The notes: generated from the letters alone by a model not told the origin. 64,000 nt of DNA from Pseudomonas sp. SJZ079 (GCF_007993865.1 NZ_VIUH01000004.1:62001-126000), one strand, 5' to 3'; counted from the stretch's first letter, positions 44,495-53,797 are shown. Translations and numbers: made by a program.

Positions 44495-45448
44495 TTACAG
44501 CGCGCCGACTTCTTTGTAGAAGCGCTCGGCACCCGGGTGCAACGGAATCGGCAGGTTCTTCGCGGCGTTTTCCAGTTTGATGTCCTTGGCCGCGGAGTGC
44601 GCAGTGCCCAGGCGCTCGAGGTTGTCGAACATCAGCTTGGTCATCTGGTAGGCCACCTCGTCGGAGACACCTTCGTGGCTGACCAGGATGTTGGTGATGG
44701 CCACGGTCGGTACCTCGGCGTCCTGGCCGTCATAGGTGCCAGCCGGAATAGTCGCGGGCTGATAGGCCGGGTTGCCGACTTTTGCCGTGACCTCGGCCGG
44801 AATCGCGACGTAGTTGAGCGGCATGGTCACCGACAGGTCGCGGATCGCCGCCATGCCCAGACCGGCGGACTGCAGGGTGGCGTCCAGCTGACGGTTCTTC
44901 ATCAGCTCGACCGACTCGGCGAACGGCAGGAACTCGACCTTGCCCATGTCTTCGTAGCTGAGGCCGGCGGCCTTGAAGATGGCGCGGGCGTTCAGCTCGG
45001 TACCGGACTTCGGCGCGCCGACGGAGATGCGCTTGCCCTTGAGGTCGGCCAGGCTGGTGATGCCCGACTCCTTGCTGGCGACGATCTGGATGTAGTTCGG
45101 GTAGGTGGCGGCGATCGCCCGCAGCTTCTTCAACGGCGCCTTGAAGCCGGCGTCTTCCACGCCGTTCCAGGCGTCGGCCACCGAGTCGCCCAGGGCCAGG
45201 GCCAGTTCGCCGCGCCCGGCCTGCAGCAGGTTGAGGTTTTCCACCGAAGCCTTGGTCGCCTGCACCGAGGTCTTGGCGCCCTCGATGCCGTTGCTGTACA
45301 GCTGCGACAGGCCGACGCCAATCGGGTAGTACACCCCGCTGGTACCGCCGGTGAGGATGTTGATGAAGGTCGGCGCGGCGAGTACCGCGGTGCTGGCAGT
45401 CAGGGCCGCAGCGGCGGCGAACAGGCTGAAACGCTTAGTCAATCGCAT
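44495..45448 (-). CDS. TAXI family TRAP substrate-binding protein
   Basis: A 317-residue periplasmic binding protein (signal peptide about 1-25, ending TAVLA). The TAXI family block ILTGGTSGVYYPIGVGLSQL follows at residues 31-50, and SVGAPKSGTELNARAIFKAA is the second conserved block. It delivers substrate, often glutamate or another C4/C5 acid, to the fused permease downstream. A sigma-54 promoter about 300 bases upstream and the adjacent two-component genes indicate substrate-induced expression. The long leader is free of genes. Confidence 0.9.
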   Translation of the reverse strand: MRLTKRFSLFAAAAALTASTAVLAAPTFINILTGGTSGVYYPIGVGLSQLYSNGIEGAKTSVQATKASVENLNLLQAGRGELALALGDSVADAWNGVEDAGFKAPLKKLRAIAATYPNYIQIVASKESGITSLADLKGKRISVGAPKSGTELNARAIFKAAGLSYEDMGKVEFLPFAESVELMKNRQLDATLQSAGLGMAAIRDLSVTMPLNYVAIPAEVTAKVGNPAYQPATIPAGTYDGQDAEVPTVAITNILVSHEGVSDEVAYQMTKLMFDNLERLGTAHSAAKDIKLENAAKNLPIPLHPGAERFYKEVGAL

Positions 45449-45866
45449 GGAGAATCTCCGTTGTTGTTATGGCTGTAATGCAGAGTTTTTCACTGTAGTC
45501 GATGCCCAGCAGAGCGCGGTTGGGCAGCGCTTGAATCGAGCTGGACTTTCGATCGGGCTTTCTATCGGGACTTTCTATTGCAGCTGGGGAAAGCGGCAAG
45601 CGCCGATACCGGGCCTGAGCCTGGCGCACAAGAGGAGGCGAAGAGCAGTTGGGCGAGTCAGGCTCGCGTGGGGTGCATGGCAGTTCATTGGCTGACCTCT
45701 TGTCTTTCTTATAGTCGCCAGCGCGACAACGCGCTTGGCTGACAAGAGCTATAGCAGATGCCGTGCCAAGGGCTGAGGAGGCCATTCTAGAGGGATTTAT
45801 GCGAACAAACAGGCTGAAATAAGCGGAAAACCGCCCACCCACGATGGAGCCTAGGCGATATCTTGC
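45449..45866. other. Leader and control region of the TAXI operon
   Basis: No gene is supported here. The region contains the sigma-54 promoter (45753-45769). GCGGAAAACCGC at 45823-45834, about 86 bases before the predicted start point, could be an activator site or a weak terminator stem of the regulator gene. The stretch 45533-45580 repeats CGGG(A/C)TTTC(G/T)AT-like words (ctttcgatcgggctttctat, then cgggactttctatt), a short direct repeat in the leader RNA. Confidence 0.5.
45753..45769 (-). promoter_or_regulatory. Sigma-54 (RpoN) promoter of the TAXI-TRAP operon
   Basis: On the minus strand the sequence is TTGGCACGGCATCTGCT. It matches the consensus YTGGCACGrnnnTTGCW at every defined base except one (C for the first T of TTGC). 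The GG and GC cores have the required spacing. Transcription should start near 45742. Confidence 0.82.
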
Positions 45867-47219
45867 CTATTCCTCGTCGACACTCCCCGCCGGCCGATAG
45901 CTGCTGCGCTGCAAGCCATGGCGTTGCATCTTCTCGTTGAGGGTGCGGCGTGGCAGCTGCAGCATCGTCATCACCTGGGCAATATTGCCTTGGCAGCGCA
46001 GCAACGCGTTGTGCAGGCATTGCGCCTCGAACGCCTCCATCTGCTCGGCCAGCGACTGCCTATCGCCCACCTCGGCCGTCTCGCCAGGCGTACTGAGGCC
46101 CAGGGCATGGCGTTCGGCGGCGTTGATCAACTCGCGCACATTGCCTGGCCAGTCATGTCCAAGCAGGCGGGCCAGATCGCCTGGGGCCAGCGGCGGTGCC
46201 TCGCGGTTATGCCGAAGCGCCGCCTCATGGGCGAAATGCTCGAACAGCAACGGAATGTCTTCGCGTCGATCGCGCAGCGGCGGAATCTGTACGGTGGCGA
46301 CATTCAGGCGGTAGAACAGGTCCTCGCGAAAACGCCCGCTGCGCACCTCGTCGAGCAGGTCCGGCTTGGCCGCACTGATCACCCGCAGGTCCACCTGAAT
46401 GCTGCGGTTGGAGCCGAGCCGCTCCAGGGTTTTTTCCTGCAACACCCGCAGCAGTTTGACCTGCTGCGCCAGCGGCAGGCTTTCCACCTCGTCGAGGAAC
46501 AGGGTGCCGCCATCGGCGTGCTCGATGCGGCCGATGCGCTTGCCCTGGGCACCGGTAAAGGCGCCGCTTTCATGGCCGAACAGCTCGCTCTCGAAGATGC
46601 TTTCCGGAATCGCCGCGCAGTTCAGGGCGACGAAGGGTTTTGCCACCCGCGCGCTGAAATCATGCAGGCAACGGGCTACCCGCTCCTTGCCGCTGCCGGT
46701 ATCGCCGCGAATCAGGATATTCACCGAGGTGCCGGCCAGTTCGAGGATCTGCCGGCGCAGGTTTTCCATCGGCCGCGACACCCCCAACAGCTGCGCCTCG
46801 ATATGATCCTTGAAGGCGAACTGCTGACGCAGCTTGCGGTTTTCGCAGACCAGACGGCGTTTGTCCAGGGCACGGCGTACGCTTTCGAGCAGGCGCTCGG
46901 GGGTGAAGGGTTTCTCGATAAAATCGTAGGCGCCCTGGCGCAGGGCCTGCACCGCCATCGGCACATCGCCGTGGCCAGTGACCATGATCACCGGCAGGTC
47001 GCGGTCCAACTCCAGCAACTTGTCCAACAGCTGCAGACCATTGGTCCCCGGCATGCGCACATCACTGATCACCACGCCAGGAAAGTCGCGATCGATCAGG
47101 TCCAGGGCCTGTTCGGCACTGGCGCAGCTTCGCACGCGAAAACCGGACAGCTCCAACCATTGCTGGATCGCCTCGCGGATCGCCGCCTCGTCATCGACCA
47201 CAATCACCTGACCGCTCAT
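45867..47219 (-). CDS. Sigma-54-dependent response regulator (DctD/MifR-like)
   Basis: A 450-residue NtrC-family activator. It has a receiver domain (residues 4-118; DD at 9-10, phosphorylation site in VVISDVRMP, EKPF lysine near 107), a AAA+ domain (about 145-380) with Walker A GDTGSGKE, the sigma-54 contact loop GAFTGA, and DEVESLPL, and a Fis-type helix-turn-helix at the end (NIAQVMTMLQLPRRTLNEKM). Phosphorylated, it should open the sigma-54 promoter lying 100 bases beyond its stop codon. Relatives include DctD (C4-dicarboxylates) and MifR (alpha-ketoglutarate). Confidence 0.92.
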   Translation of the reverse strand: MSGQVIVVDDEAAIREAIQQWLELSGFRVRSCASAEQALDLIDRDFPGVVISDVRMPGTNGLQLLDKLLELDRDLPVIMVTGHGDVPMAVQALRQGAYDFIEKPFTPERLLESVRRALDKRRLVCENRKLRQQFAFKDHIEAQLLGVSRPMENLRRQILELAGTSVNILIRGDTGSGKERVARCLHDFSARVAKPFVALNCAAIPESIFESELFGHESGAFTGAQGKRIGRIEHADGGTLFLDEVESLPLAQQVKLLRVLQEKTLERLGSNRSIQVDLRVISAAKPDLLDEVRSGRFREDLFYRLNVATVQIPPLRDRREDIPLLFEHFAHEAALRHNREAPPLAPGDLARLLGHDWPGNVRELINAAERHALGLSTPGETAEVGDRQSLAEQMEAFEAQCLHNALLRCQGNIAQVMTMLQLPRRTLNEKMQRHGLQRSSYRPAGSVDEE

Positions 47220-47356
47220 AGCACCTCCTGCTGAATACCCGCAGTGTATCGCCCTGCGTCGAATTCTGTTGCCGCGACCAAGGTCTTCGGCGGGGACCAG
47301 CCGTGGAATGGGGAGCGCGCGGAGCCCTGTACAGGCAGACGATAAATCACGCCGTG

Positions 47357-47470
47357 CGCCGCGTAGCCCACCACGTTGTAATTACAAAGTGCTGCCAGTG
47401 GTGGGTTACGGCGCGGCGTATTTTCCGCAGGCCAGAGGGCCTGCTGTATGCGCCTAACCCACCCTACGCG
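47357..47470. repeat. Long imperfect hairpin repeat between kinase and regulator genes
   Basis: CGCCGCGTAGCCCACCAC (47357-47374) faces GTGGTGGGTTACGGCG (47398 on). A further CCTAACCCACCCTACGCG (47453-47470) runs into the kinase stop codon. This resembles the GTAGGGTGGGTTA intergenic elements I recall from Pseudomonas. It interrupts what is usually a tight kinase-regulator junction. Confidence 0.65.
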
Positions 47471-49218
47471 TGCGGAGCCGCTGGCAGACGCATGGTGAAC
47501 AGCGCGCCGTGCTCGCCATTGGCCGCCTCCAGGCAGCCGCCCAGCTCGCGGACGATGCCGTAGGACACTGCCAAGCCCAGGCCCAGGCCCTGGCCCACCG
47601 GCTTGGTGGTGAAGAAGGGTTCGAACACATTGGCCAGGTGCTCGGCACTGATGCCGCTGCCGCTGTCCGCCACGCTCAGCAGGCAGTGATCGCCCTGTTG
47701 CCGAATCACGATACTGAGCCGCCGTTGCTCGACGTTGCGCATGGCATCCAAGGCGTTATGCAGCAGGTTGAGGAGCACCTGTTCGAGGCGAATCGCATCG
47801 CCCAGCACCTGCGCATTGGCATCAATATCGCTGCGCAGTTCCACCTGTTCGCTGCGCATACGCGGCGCCAGCAGTTGCAGCGCCTGTTCCAGCACATCGC
47901 TCAGGCGCAGGCGCTCCTTGAGTCCGGCCGGGCTCTTGCGGGCGAAGGTTTTCAGGTGGCCGGTCAGCCCTGCCATGCGTTGCAGCAGGCCATCGATGCG
48001 CCGCAAACCCTCGTGCACATCGGCCTGACGACCGCTGTCGAGCAACAAGCGCAGGCTGCCCAGTTGCATCTGCATGGCGGTCAGCGGCTGGTTGATTTCA
48101 TGCGCCAGGGCCGCCGACATCTGCCCCAGGGCGGCCATTTTCGCCGCGTGCACCAGGCCTTCCTGGGCTTCGCGCAACTCGGCGGTGCGCAGCGCCACCT
48201 CAGACTCCAGGCGGGCACGAATGCCCGCTTGCAGGCGCTGGGTCTTGCGCCGCTGAGCGAGAAACAACAGCAGGAAGGCCAGGGTCATCCATACCCCGGC
48301 GGCGGCCAGACGGTAGCTGCGCACGCTGTCGACCAGGGTCTGTGGCTCGAGCAGCAGGTGCAGGGTCCAGCCTTCCTCGGGCAGCGCCAGGCGCTGCCAG
48401 AGGTAATCGCGGCGCCCGTCCGGGCCATCGACGCGGCGCCACTGCGCATCGTCATCGATCTGCTGGCGCAGCTCGCTGGGCAGTGGTTTGAGGGCCTGCT
48501 CGGCGTATTTGCGCACCTCGACCAGTTCCGCCCGCGCCTGTTCGCTCAGCTCGCTGAGGGCACGAAAACGCCAGGCCGGGCGGTTACTCAGCACCACCAC
48601 GGAATAACTGTCGGCGACTAACAGCACGCCGTTCTGGCCTGCCCACTCGCGCTGCAGATTCTCCAGTTCGAGCTTGACCACCAGCACGCCGAGTAGCGTG
48701 CCGTCATCGTCATGCACCGCATGGGAGAGGAAGTAACCGGGAATGCCGGTGGTCACGCCGACCGCGAAGTAGCGGCCTGAGGAATGCCGCAGGGCATCCT
48801 GAAAGTACGGGCGAAAGGCGTAGTTGTTGCCGACGAAACTGCTCCAGTCGCGCCAGTTACTGGCCACCAGGGCCTCGCCCTGCCGGTCCAGCAGGTACAG
48901 CACGTTGGAGCCGGCGGCGGCATTCAGCTGTTCCAGGCGCAGATTGAGTGTGTCGCGCAGCAAACGATCCCGCGGCGCACGCAGCAGCGACTTGATATCG
49001 CTGTCGAGCGCCAGCACCTCGGGCACCGAACGAAAGCGCTCGACCAGGGTGTGCAGCGACTGGGCATAGAGCTGCAACTGTCCGCGCGCCTCGACGCTGC
49101 GCTCCAGCCAGGCGCGCTGCTCGGCATAACGCCCGGCCAGCCACATGCTGGCGAACAGGCCGAGGAGAATCGGCAACGCGATCAGGACCACGCGGTATCG
49201 CAGGAAGAACGCAGGCAT
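47464..49218 (-). CDS. Sensor histidine kinase (DctB/MifS-like)
   Basis: A 584-residue membrane kinase. A first membrane helix (about 8-28) and a second (about 305-325; YRLAAAGVWMTLAFLLLFLA) enclose a periplasmic double-PAS/dCache domain with FRPYFQDALRHSSGRYFAVG and IPGYFLSHAV, typical of DctB sensors of organic acids. After a coiled coil comes the H-box ALAHEINQPLTAM, then N-box LNLLHNALDAM, G1 VADSGSGI, F FEPFFTTK and G2 GLGLGLAV. It should phosphorylate the regulator encoded downstream. The 244-base gap containing a repeat suggests partly separate transcription. Confidence 0.92.
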   Translation of the reverse strand: MPAFFLRYRVVLIALPILLGLFASMWLAGRYAEQRAWLERSVEARGQLQLYAQSLHTLVERFRSVPEVLALDSDIKSLLRAPRDRLLRDTLNLRLEQLNAAAGSNVLYLLDRQGEALVASNWRDWSSFVGNNYAFRPYFQDALRHSSGRYFAVGVTTGIPGYFLSHAVHDDDGTLLGVLVVKLELENLQREWAGQNGVLLVADSYSVVVLSNRPAWRFRALSELSEQARAELVEVRKYAEQALKPLPSELRQQIDDDAQWRRVDGPDGRRDYLWQRLALPEEGWTLHLLLEPQTLVDSVRSYRLAAAGVWMTLAFLLLFLAQRRKTQRLQAGIRARLESEVALRTAELREAQEGLVHAAKMAALGQMSAALAHEINQPLTAMQMQLGSLRLLLDSGRQADVHEGLRRIDGLLQRMAGLTGHLKTFARKSPAGLKERLRLSDVLEQALQLLAPRMRSEQVELRSDIDANAQVLGDAIRLEQVLLNLLHNALDAMRNVEQRRLSIVIRQQGDHCLLSVADSGSGISAEHLANVFEPFFTTKPVGQGLGLGLAVSYGIVRELGGCLEAANGEHGALFTMRLPAAPHA

Positions 49219-49358
49219 GCACGACTCGACTCAGGACAGTCCCGGCATGGTAAGACAAAGCACGCCCGCTTGCAGGCTACTGCAGGCGAGGCTTTCGGCC
49301 ATGACCACGGCCGGCTATAGTCCTGGATCGGCCAATACTAGCCAGCGGGCGGGCGAAC

Positions 49359-50189
49359 ATGGCAAAGCTCAATCGGACCACCACCCCACGCTTCTGGCGC
49401 GATCCGGCACTGCCCTTCGTCGAGGCGCGGGACGTGCTGGATGGCCGCCAACAGTGCTACGCCAAGCACGCCCACGAAACCTTCTCCGTCGGCACCGTCA
49501 CCCAGGGCCGCAGCATTTACCTCAACGAAAAAAACCGCGAACAGATCGGCGCCGGCAGCGTGGTGCTGATGAACCCGGGCGACGTCCATGCCTGCAACCC
49601 CCTGGCCGGACAGCCTTGGTCCTACCGCATGTTCTATGTGGATGTAGCCTGGCTGAACGAACTGCAGCAGCAACTGGGCTTCAGCCACAACCAGTCGCTG
49701 CACGCCTTTTCCGCCACCCTCAGCCACGACCCGGTGCTCTATAACGGTTTGAATCACCTCTACACCCTGCTCAGCGATCCCCAGGCCGATACCTTGCACA
49801 AGCACTGCGCCCTGCTCGATTGCTTCAGCGAACTGCAGCAACGCCTGGAGCCGGCGCCGCAGCGCCGACGCGAGGACAATCCACGCATTCGCCTGGCGGC
49901 CGAGTTCATCCATGAGCATTGCACCCAGCCGCTCAAGCTGGACGACATCTGCGCGGCGGCCGGGCTGTCGGCCTCCTACCTGACGCGCGCCTTTCGCCGC
50001 GGCTACGGCATGACGCCCCACACCTACCTGATCAACAGCCGCATCCAGTACGCGCAAAACCGGCTCAGGCGCGGCGGCGAGATCGCCGAGGTGGCGCTGG
50101 CGGCCGGCTTTGCCGACCAGGCCCACTTTCAGCGGGCCTTCAAGCAGCTGCTCGCCGCCACGCCCGGGCAGTACCGCCGTCCGGCCTGA
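49359..50189 (+). CDS. AraC family transcriptional regulator
   Basis: A 276-residue regulator with an N-terminal AraC-type cupin (about 10-150; CYAKHAHETFSVGTVTQGRS, VLMNPGDVHACNPL) and a C-terminal AraC domain. That domain has two helix-turn-helices (LDDICAAAGLSASYLTRAFR and IAEVALAAGFADQAHFQRAF) and the family ending TPGQYRR. The adjoining LysE-type exporter gene is convergent, stop to stop without any gap. AraC regulators next to LysE/RhtB exporters are common, so the exporter may be a target despite the orientation. Confidence 0.88.
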   Translation: MAKLNRTTTPRFWRDPALPFVEARDVLDGRQQCYAKHAHETFSVGTVTQGRSIYLNEKNREQIGAGSVVLMNPGDVHACNPLAGQPWSYRMFYVDVAWLNELQQQLGFSHNQSLHAFSATLSHDPVLYNGLNHLYTLLSDPQADTLHKHCALLDCFSELQQRLEPAPQRRREDNPRIRLAAEFIHEHCTQPLKLDDICAAAGLSASYLTRAFRRGYGMTPHTYLINSRIQYAQNRLRRGGEIAEVALAAGFADQAHFQRAFKQLLAATPGQYRRPA

Positions 50190-50777
50190 TCACGACCACA
50201 GCAGGTAGACCGCAGAGAGCACCAGCAACAACGCCAGACTGTGATTGAAGCGGCGCATGCGGCGGGGGTCGTCCAGGTACTGGCGCAGGAACGCACCGGC
50301 ATAGGCCCAGCAGGCGATGGACAGGTAACAGATGACGAAATACAGCGCGGCGAACTGCCCGACCAGGCGCAGTTCACCGTCCGCCGCGTAGGCCCCCATG
50401 CCCGCCAGCGACGCCAGCCAGGCCTTGGGGTTGAGCCATTGCATGAGCGCGCCGGTGAGCAGCGAGGGCGCCTGTGCCGCCTTGCCAGCCCCGAGCCTGC
50501 CATCGTCACGCGCCAGGCAACAGGCCATGTACAGCAGGAAGGCGACGCCAGACCAGCGGATCGATACAGCCAGCGCGGGCCACTGATTCAGCAGTTGCTG
50601 CAACCCCAACCCCATGCACAACAGCAACAGGGTGAAGCCCAGCGTCGCCCCGGTCACATGCCGCAGGCTGGCGCGCAGGCCGTAGCGGGCTCCGGCGCTC
50701 AGCGCCAGCAGATTGACAGGACCAGGGGAGATCGAGGCGGCCAGGGCAAAGGCCGCCATGGAAAGCAGAATAGTCAT
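50190..50777 (-). CDS. LysE/RhtB family amino-acid exporter
   Basis: A 195-residue inner-membrane protein with six hydrophobic segments and the LysE-family N terminus FALAASISPGPVNLLALSAG (P-G-P motif near residue 18). LMQWLNPKAWLASLAGMGAY lies in the second half. It is expected to export an amino acid or derivative. The ATG at 50777 gives the usual family length; the open frame upstream of it is spurious. Its stop codon directly abuts the stop of the AraC gene. Confidence 0.87.
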   Translation of the reverse strand: MTILLSMAAFALAASISPGPVNLLALSAGARYGLRASLRHVTGATLGFTLLLLCMGLGLQQLLNQWPALAVSIRWSGVAFLLYMACCLARDDGRLGAGKAAQAPSLLTGALMQWLNPKAWLASLAGMGAYAADGELRLVGQFAALYFVICYLSIACWAYAGAFLRQYLDDPRRMRRFNHSLALLLVLSAVYLLWS

Positions 50778-50912
50778 CGCATACCTGTCAGTGTCGCTAG
50801 AGAGAAGGCGCAGACTGACAGGCGTGAAGATCGCGGTATTGAAGAAAAATGCCCTGCTCAAGGCATGGGGTTTTCTCCATTCACTAGCGCGCGTATAGAT
50901 GACGTCCTGCGC

Positions 50913-52094
50913 TCATCGATACAGGTCGGCGCGGGTCCAGGGCAGGTTGTGGCTGCCATCCTCATAGGGTTTGATCGCGAGGATCTGATGCAGGCTCATC
51001 CAGCCACGGGCAAAGCCGTAGGCACAGCCGGCCAGATACAGTCGCCAGATGCGCAGGGCCTGCTCCGGCACCAGCTGGGCGGCCTGCTCCAGGCGCGCTT
51101 CCAGGCGCGCGCTCCAGTGCTCCAGGGTGCGCGCATAGTGCAGCCGCAGGTTTTCCACATCGACCACCTCCAGGCCTGCCTCGCTGAGGTGCGCGGTCAT
51201 GGTCGCCAGGTGCGGCAACTCGCCTTCGGGAAACACGTAGCGGCCGATAAACTCGCCGCCGCCGCGACCCACCGGGCGGCCATCGGTGAATTTGGCGGTG
51301 ATGCCATGGTTCATCACCAGGCCGCCGGCCTTCACCGCGCCGAACAGGCGCTGACAATACAGCGGCAGGTTGCCGTGGCCGACGTGCTCGAACATGCCGA
51401 CGCTGACCACCTTGTCGAAGCGACCGTCCTGCGGCAGGTCACGGTAGTCCAGCAGCTCCAGTCGCACCTGCTGAGCCAGGCCCTCATCCTTGACCCGCTG
51501 ACGCGCCAGTTTCAGCTGCGCGCGACTGAGGGTGATACCGAACACCTCGACGCCGAATTCACGCGCGGCATACCGCGCCAGCCCGCCCCAACCACAACCG
51601 ACATCCAGCAGCCGTTCGCCCGGTTGCAGGCGCAGCTTGCGACACAGGTGGCGCAGCTTGGCCTGCTGCGCCTGCTCGAGGTCTTCCGTGCCGGTCTCGA
51701 AGTAGGCGCAGGAGTAGACCATCTGCTGGTCCAGCCACAGCGCGTAGAAGTCATTCGACAGGTCATAGTGGTAGCTGACCGCCGCCGCATCGCTGTCCTT
51801 GTCGTGGGGCACACGCGATAGCTCGCTGGGTTCTTCATCCGCTAGCGCCTGACTGAGGGCATCGCCGATGCGAATCACTTCGCTCATCGGCCCTTCCAGC
51901 TCCACCCGCCCTTCGACATAGGCACCGCCCAGGGCATCCAGGCTGGGATGGGCCAGTTGCGCCACCAGACTCGGGTCTTTGACCACCAGGGTGACCCGCG
52001 GCTGAGGGCCGAGGTCGAGCTCCGTGCCGTCCCATAGGCGCAAGCGCAGGGGCAGCTGAAGGTCACGCAGGTTTGGCGGCAGATACGCGAGCAT
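50913..52094 (-). CDS. cfa: Cyclopropane-fatty-acyl-phospholipid synthase
   Basis: A 393-residue SAM-dependent enzyme that adds a methylene to the double bond of membrane phospholipid acyl chains. The ATG at 52094 follows GGTGGAGGTTCCT and gives the usual Cfa length. Key parts are the N-terminal lipid-binding domain, YDLSNDFYALWLDQQMVYSC (about 120-140), the SAM loop LLDVGCGWGGLARYAA and VGMFEHVGHGN. It lies 81 bases downstream of bufC on the same strand and could be read through from the buf operon, an unusual pairing. Orthologues are usually monocistronic and under RpoS control. Confidence 0.92.
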   Translation of the reverse strand: MLAYLPPNLRDLQLPLRLRLWDGTELDLGPQPRVTLVVKDPSLVAQLAHPSLDALGGAYVEGRVELEGPMSEVIRIGDALSQALADEEPSELSRVPHDKDSDAAAVSYHYDLSNDFYALWLDQQMVYSCAYFETGTEDLEQAQQAKLRHLCRKLRLQPGERLLDVGCGWGGLARYAAREFGVEVFGITLSRAQLKLARQRVKDEGLAQQVRLELLDYRDLPQDGRFDKVVSVGMFEHVGHGNLPLYCQRLFGAVKAGGLVMNHGITAKFTDGRPVGRGGGEFIGRYVFPEGELPHLATMTAHLSEAGLEVVDVENLRLHYARTLEHWSARLEARLEQAAQLVPEQALRIWRLYLAGCAYGFARGWMSLHQILAIKPYEDGSHNLPWTRADLYR

Positions 52095-52175
52095 AGGAAC
52101 CTCCACCTTTAAAAAATAATTGAAAAGGTAGTTCAGATGACTCATTTGTCAGCTTTTCGGTTCCATAACCAGTGG

Positions 52176-52961
52176 CTATATGCCATAGCGCCGTAGCAGG
52201 CCCTCGCTCAGCCATTGGCGCAGCCAGGTGGCGGCCTGCAACGGCGCGTTGTCGCCGAGCTCGCTCAACTGCGCGCAGAGTTCGGCGAAACTCCAGCCGT
52301 CCACCGCCATACCCTGCAAGGCCGCCGCTTCGGCGTGGGACAGGCTGCGATAGCGGCTGATCAAGCCCTGCCGCCAGATCAGGCACACCTGCGCCTGCTC
52401 CAGCAGCACGCTGCCAGGAAAGGTCGCGTCGTCCTTGAGCGCGCGCCAGATCGCCACGCTGTTATAGCGACAGCTTTGCCACTGCACGCTGGGCAGCAGG
52501 CGCACCTGCAGGGTCGGCCACTCCTCGGCCGGCAGGCTGGCCATCTGCTGCAGGCTCAGGGGCTCGCCTTCAGGCGCGTCGAAGGCCAGGGTAAAGGCCC
52601 ACTCCAGCCGCGCCAGTTCACCGAGCGGCGCGCTCTGTTCGGCCACCAGATAGCCTTCGATAAACTCCGCGAGGCGCGCGCCCAGCCAGCGCAAGCTGAA
52701 GTGCTGCGAGGGATGCGCCTCGATATAGGCACCGGCCAGGGCGTCGAACTCCTCATCGCCGAGCCAGCCGTGTACCGCGTGGTAGTCATCGCGCAGGGCT
52801 TCCAACAACCGCGCGCGGTAGGCGTTGTGGTAAATCGCCAGGCCGTCTTCGGCGCTCAGCGCCGGGCTACCCAACAGGCTGGCACGCAACGCCGGGTTGG
52901 GTGTCGGCTCCTGGCCGAGCAAGTAGGCCTCGATCTCGCGCTGCCAGTCATTCAGTTGCAT
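52176..52961 (-). CDS. bufC: BufC-like DUF2063 partner of the MNIO enzyme
   Basis: A 261-residue DUF2063 protein (HvfC/BufC family). The N-terminal helical domain begins NDWQREIEAYLLGQEP and contains the family block LAIYHNAYRARLLEALRDDY and GAYIEAHPSQHFSLRWLG. A second beta-rich domain follows (from about 150) and resembles RiPP-recognition partners. With the MNIO enzyme it is required for maturation of the small cysteine precursor. It overlaps bufB by 10 bases, so both are co-translated. No other role for DUF2063 is known to me. Confidence 0.88.
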   Translation of the reverse strand: MQLNDWQREIEAYLLGQEPTPNPALRASLLGSPALSAEDGLAIYHNAYRARLLEALRDDYHAVHGWLGDEEFDALAGAYIEAHPSQHFSLRWLGARLAEFIEGYLVAEQSAPLGELARLEWAFTLAFDAPEGEPLSLQQMASLPAEEWPTLQVRLLPSVQWQSCRYNSVAIWRALKDDATFPGSVLLEQAQVCLIWRQGLISRYRSLSHAEAAALQGMAVDGWSFAELCAQLSELGDNAPLQAATWLRQWLSEGLLRRYGI

Positions 52962-53797
52962 GACGGCACCGCAGGCAAGGCTGCCGCTCCGAAGGCGCGG
53001 GCTTGGTCCAATTCAGCCAGCAGCTCGGATAGCGGCGGGTAGTGGTCGTCTCGCTCCAGCAGGGTCGCCACCGGACCGAGGTGACGCAAGGTGCGCTGAT
53101 ACAGTTGCCAGACCGGATCGCTGACCGGCTGATCATGGGTGTCGATCAGGTAACTGCCGTAATCGCTGTGCCCGGCCAGGTGCAGCTGGCGAATGCGTTG
53201 CGGTGGCAGGCCGCTGATGAAATCCCAGGGATCGAAGGCGTGATTGCGGCTGCTGACGTAGACGTTGTTGACGTCGAGCAACAGCTCGCAGCCGCTCAGC
53301 TCGCTGAGCGCGGCGAGAAACTGCCACTCGCTGAACTGATCGTCGGCACTGCGCAGGTAACTGGAGACGTTCTCCAGCACCAGGGGTCGCTCGATCACCT
53401 CCTGCACCTGGCGCACGCGCGCGGCGACGTGCTGCAGGCTTTCTTCGGTGTAGGGCAGCGGCAGCAGGTCGTGCAGCTGGTGCGCGCTGCCACGGCTCCA
53501 GCACAGATGATCGGAAATCCACGCCGGCTTGACCCGCGCCGCCAGGTGCTTGAGACGTTGCAAGTAGTCCCGGTCCAACTCATGCGGGCCGCCAATGGAC
53601 AGCGATACGCCGTGCATCACCAACGGATACTGTTCGCCGATCGCGTCCAGGTAGTAGAGCGCCTTGCCGCCATCGACCAGGTAATTTTCCGAGAGAATCT
53701 CGAACCAGTCGACATCCGGCCGCTGCTCGAGAATCTCCTGGTAGTAGGTGCTGCGCAGGCCCAGGCCATAACCCAGACACGCTGACTCAACGGACAT
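52952..53797 (-). CDS. bufB: BufB-like MNIO enzyme (DUF692)
   Basis: A 281-residue TIM-barrel enzyme of the multinuclear non-haem iron oxidative (MNIO) family. Iron ligands expected for the family are visible: H62 in MHGVSLSIGG, D96/H97 in SDHLCW, E142 in LENVSSY, D175 and N177-N178 in LLDVNNVY, H206 and H210 in LHLAGH and H221 in DTHDQP. The start reads LGYGLGLR and the WFEILSENYL strand follows. MNIO enzymes oxidise precursor cysteines with O2, in bufferins to 5-thiooxazoles. It lies 72 bases downstream of the precursor gene and overlaps bufC. Confidence 0.91.
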   Translation of the reverse strand: MSVESACLGYGLGLRSTYYQEILEQRPDVDWFEILSENYLVDGGKALYYLDAIGEQYPLVMHGVSLSIGGPHELDRDYLQRLKHLAARVKPAWISDHLCWSRGSAHQLHDLLPLPYTEESLQHVAARVRQVQEVIERPLVLENVSSYLRSADDQFSEWQFLAALSELSGCELLLDVNNVYVSSRNHAFDPWDFISGLPPQRIRQLHLAGHSDYGSYLIDTHDQPVSDPVWQLYQRTLRHLGPVATLLERDDHYPPLSELLAELDQARAFGAAALPAVPSCN

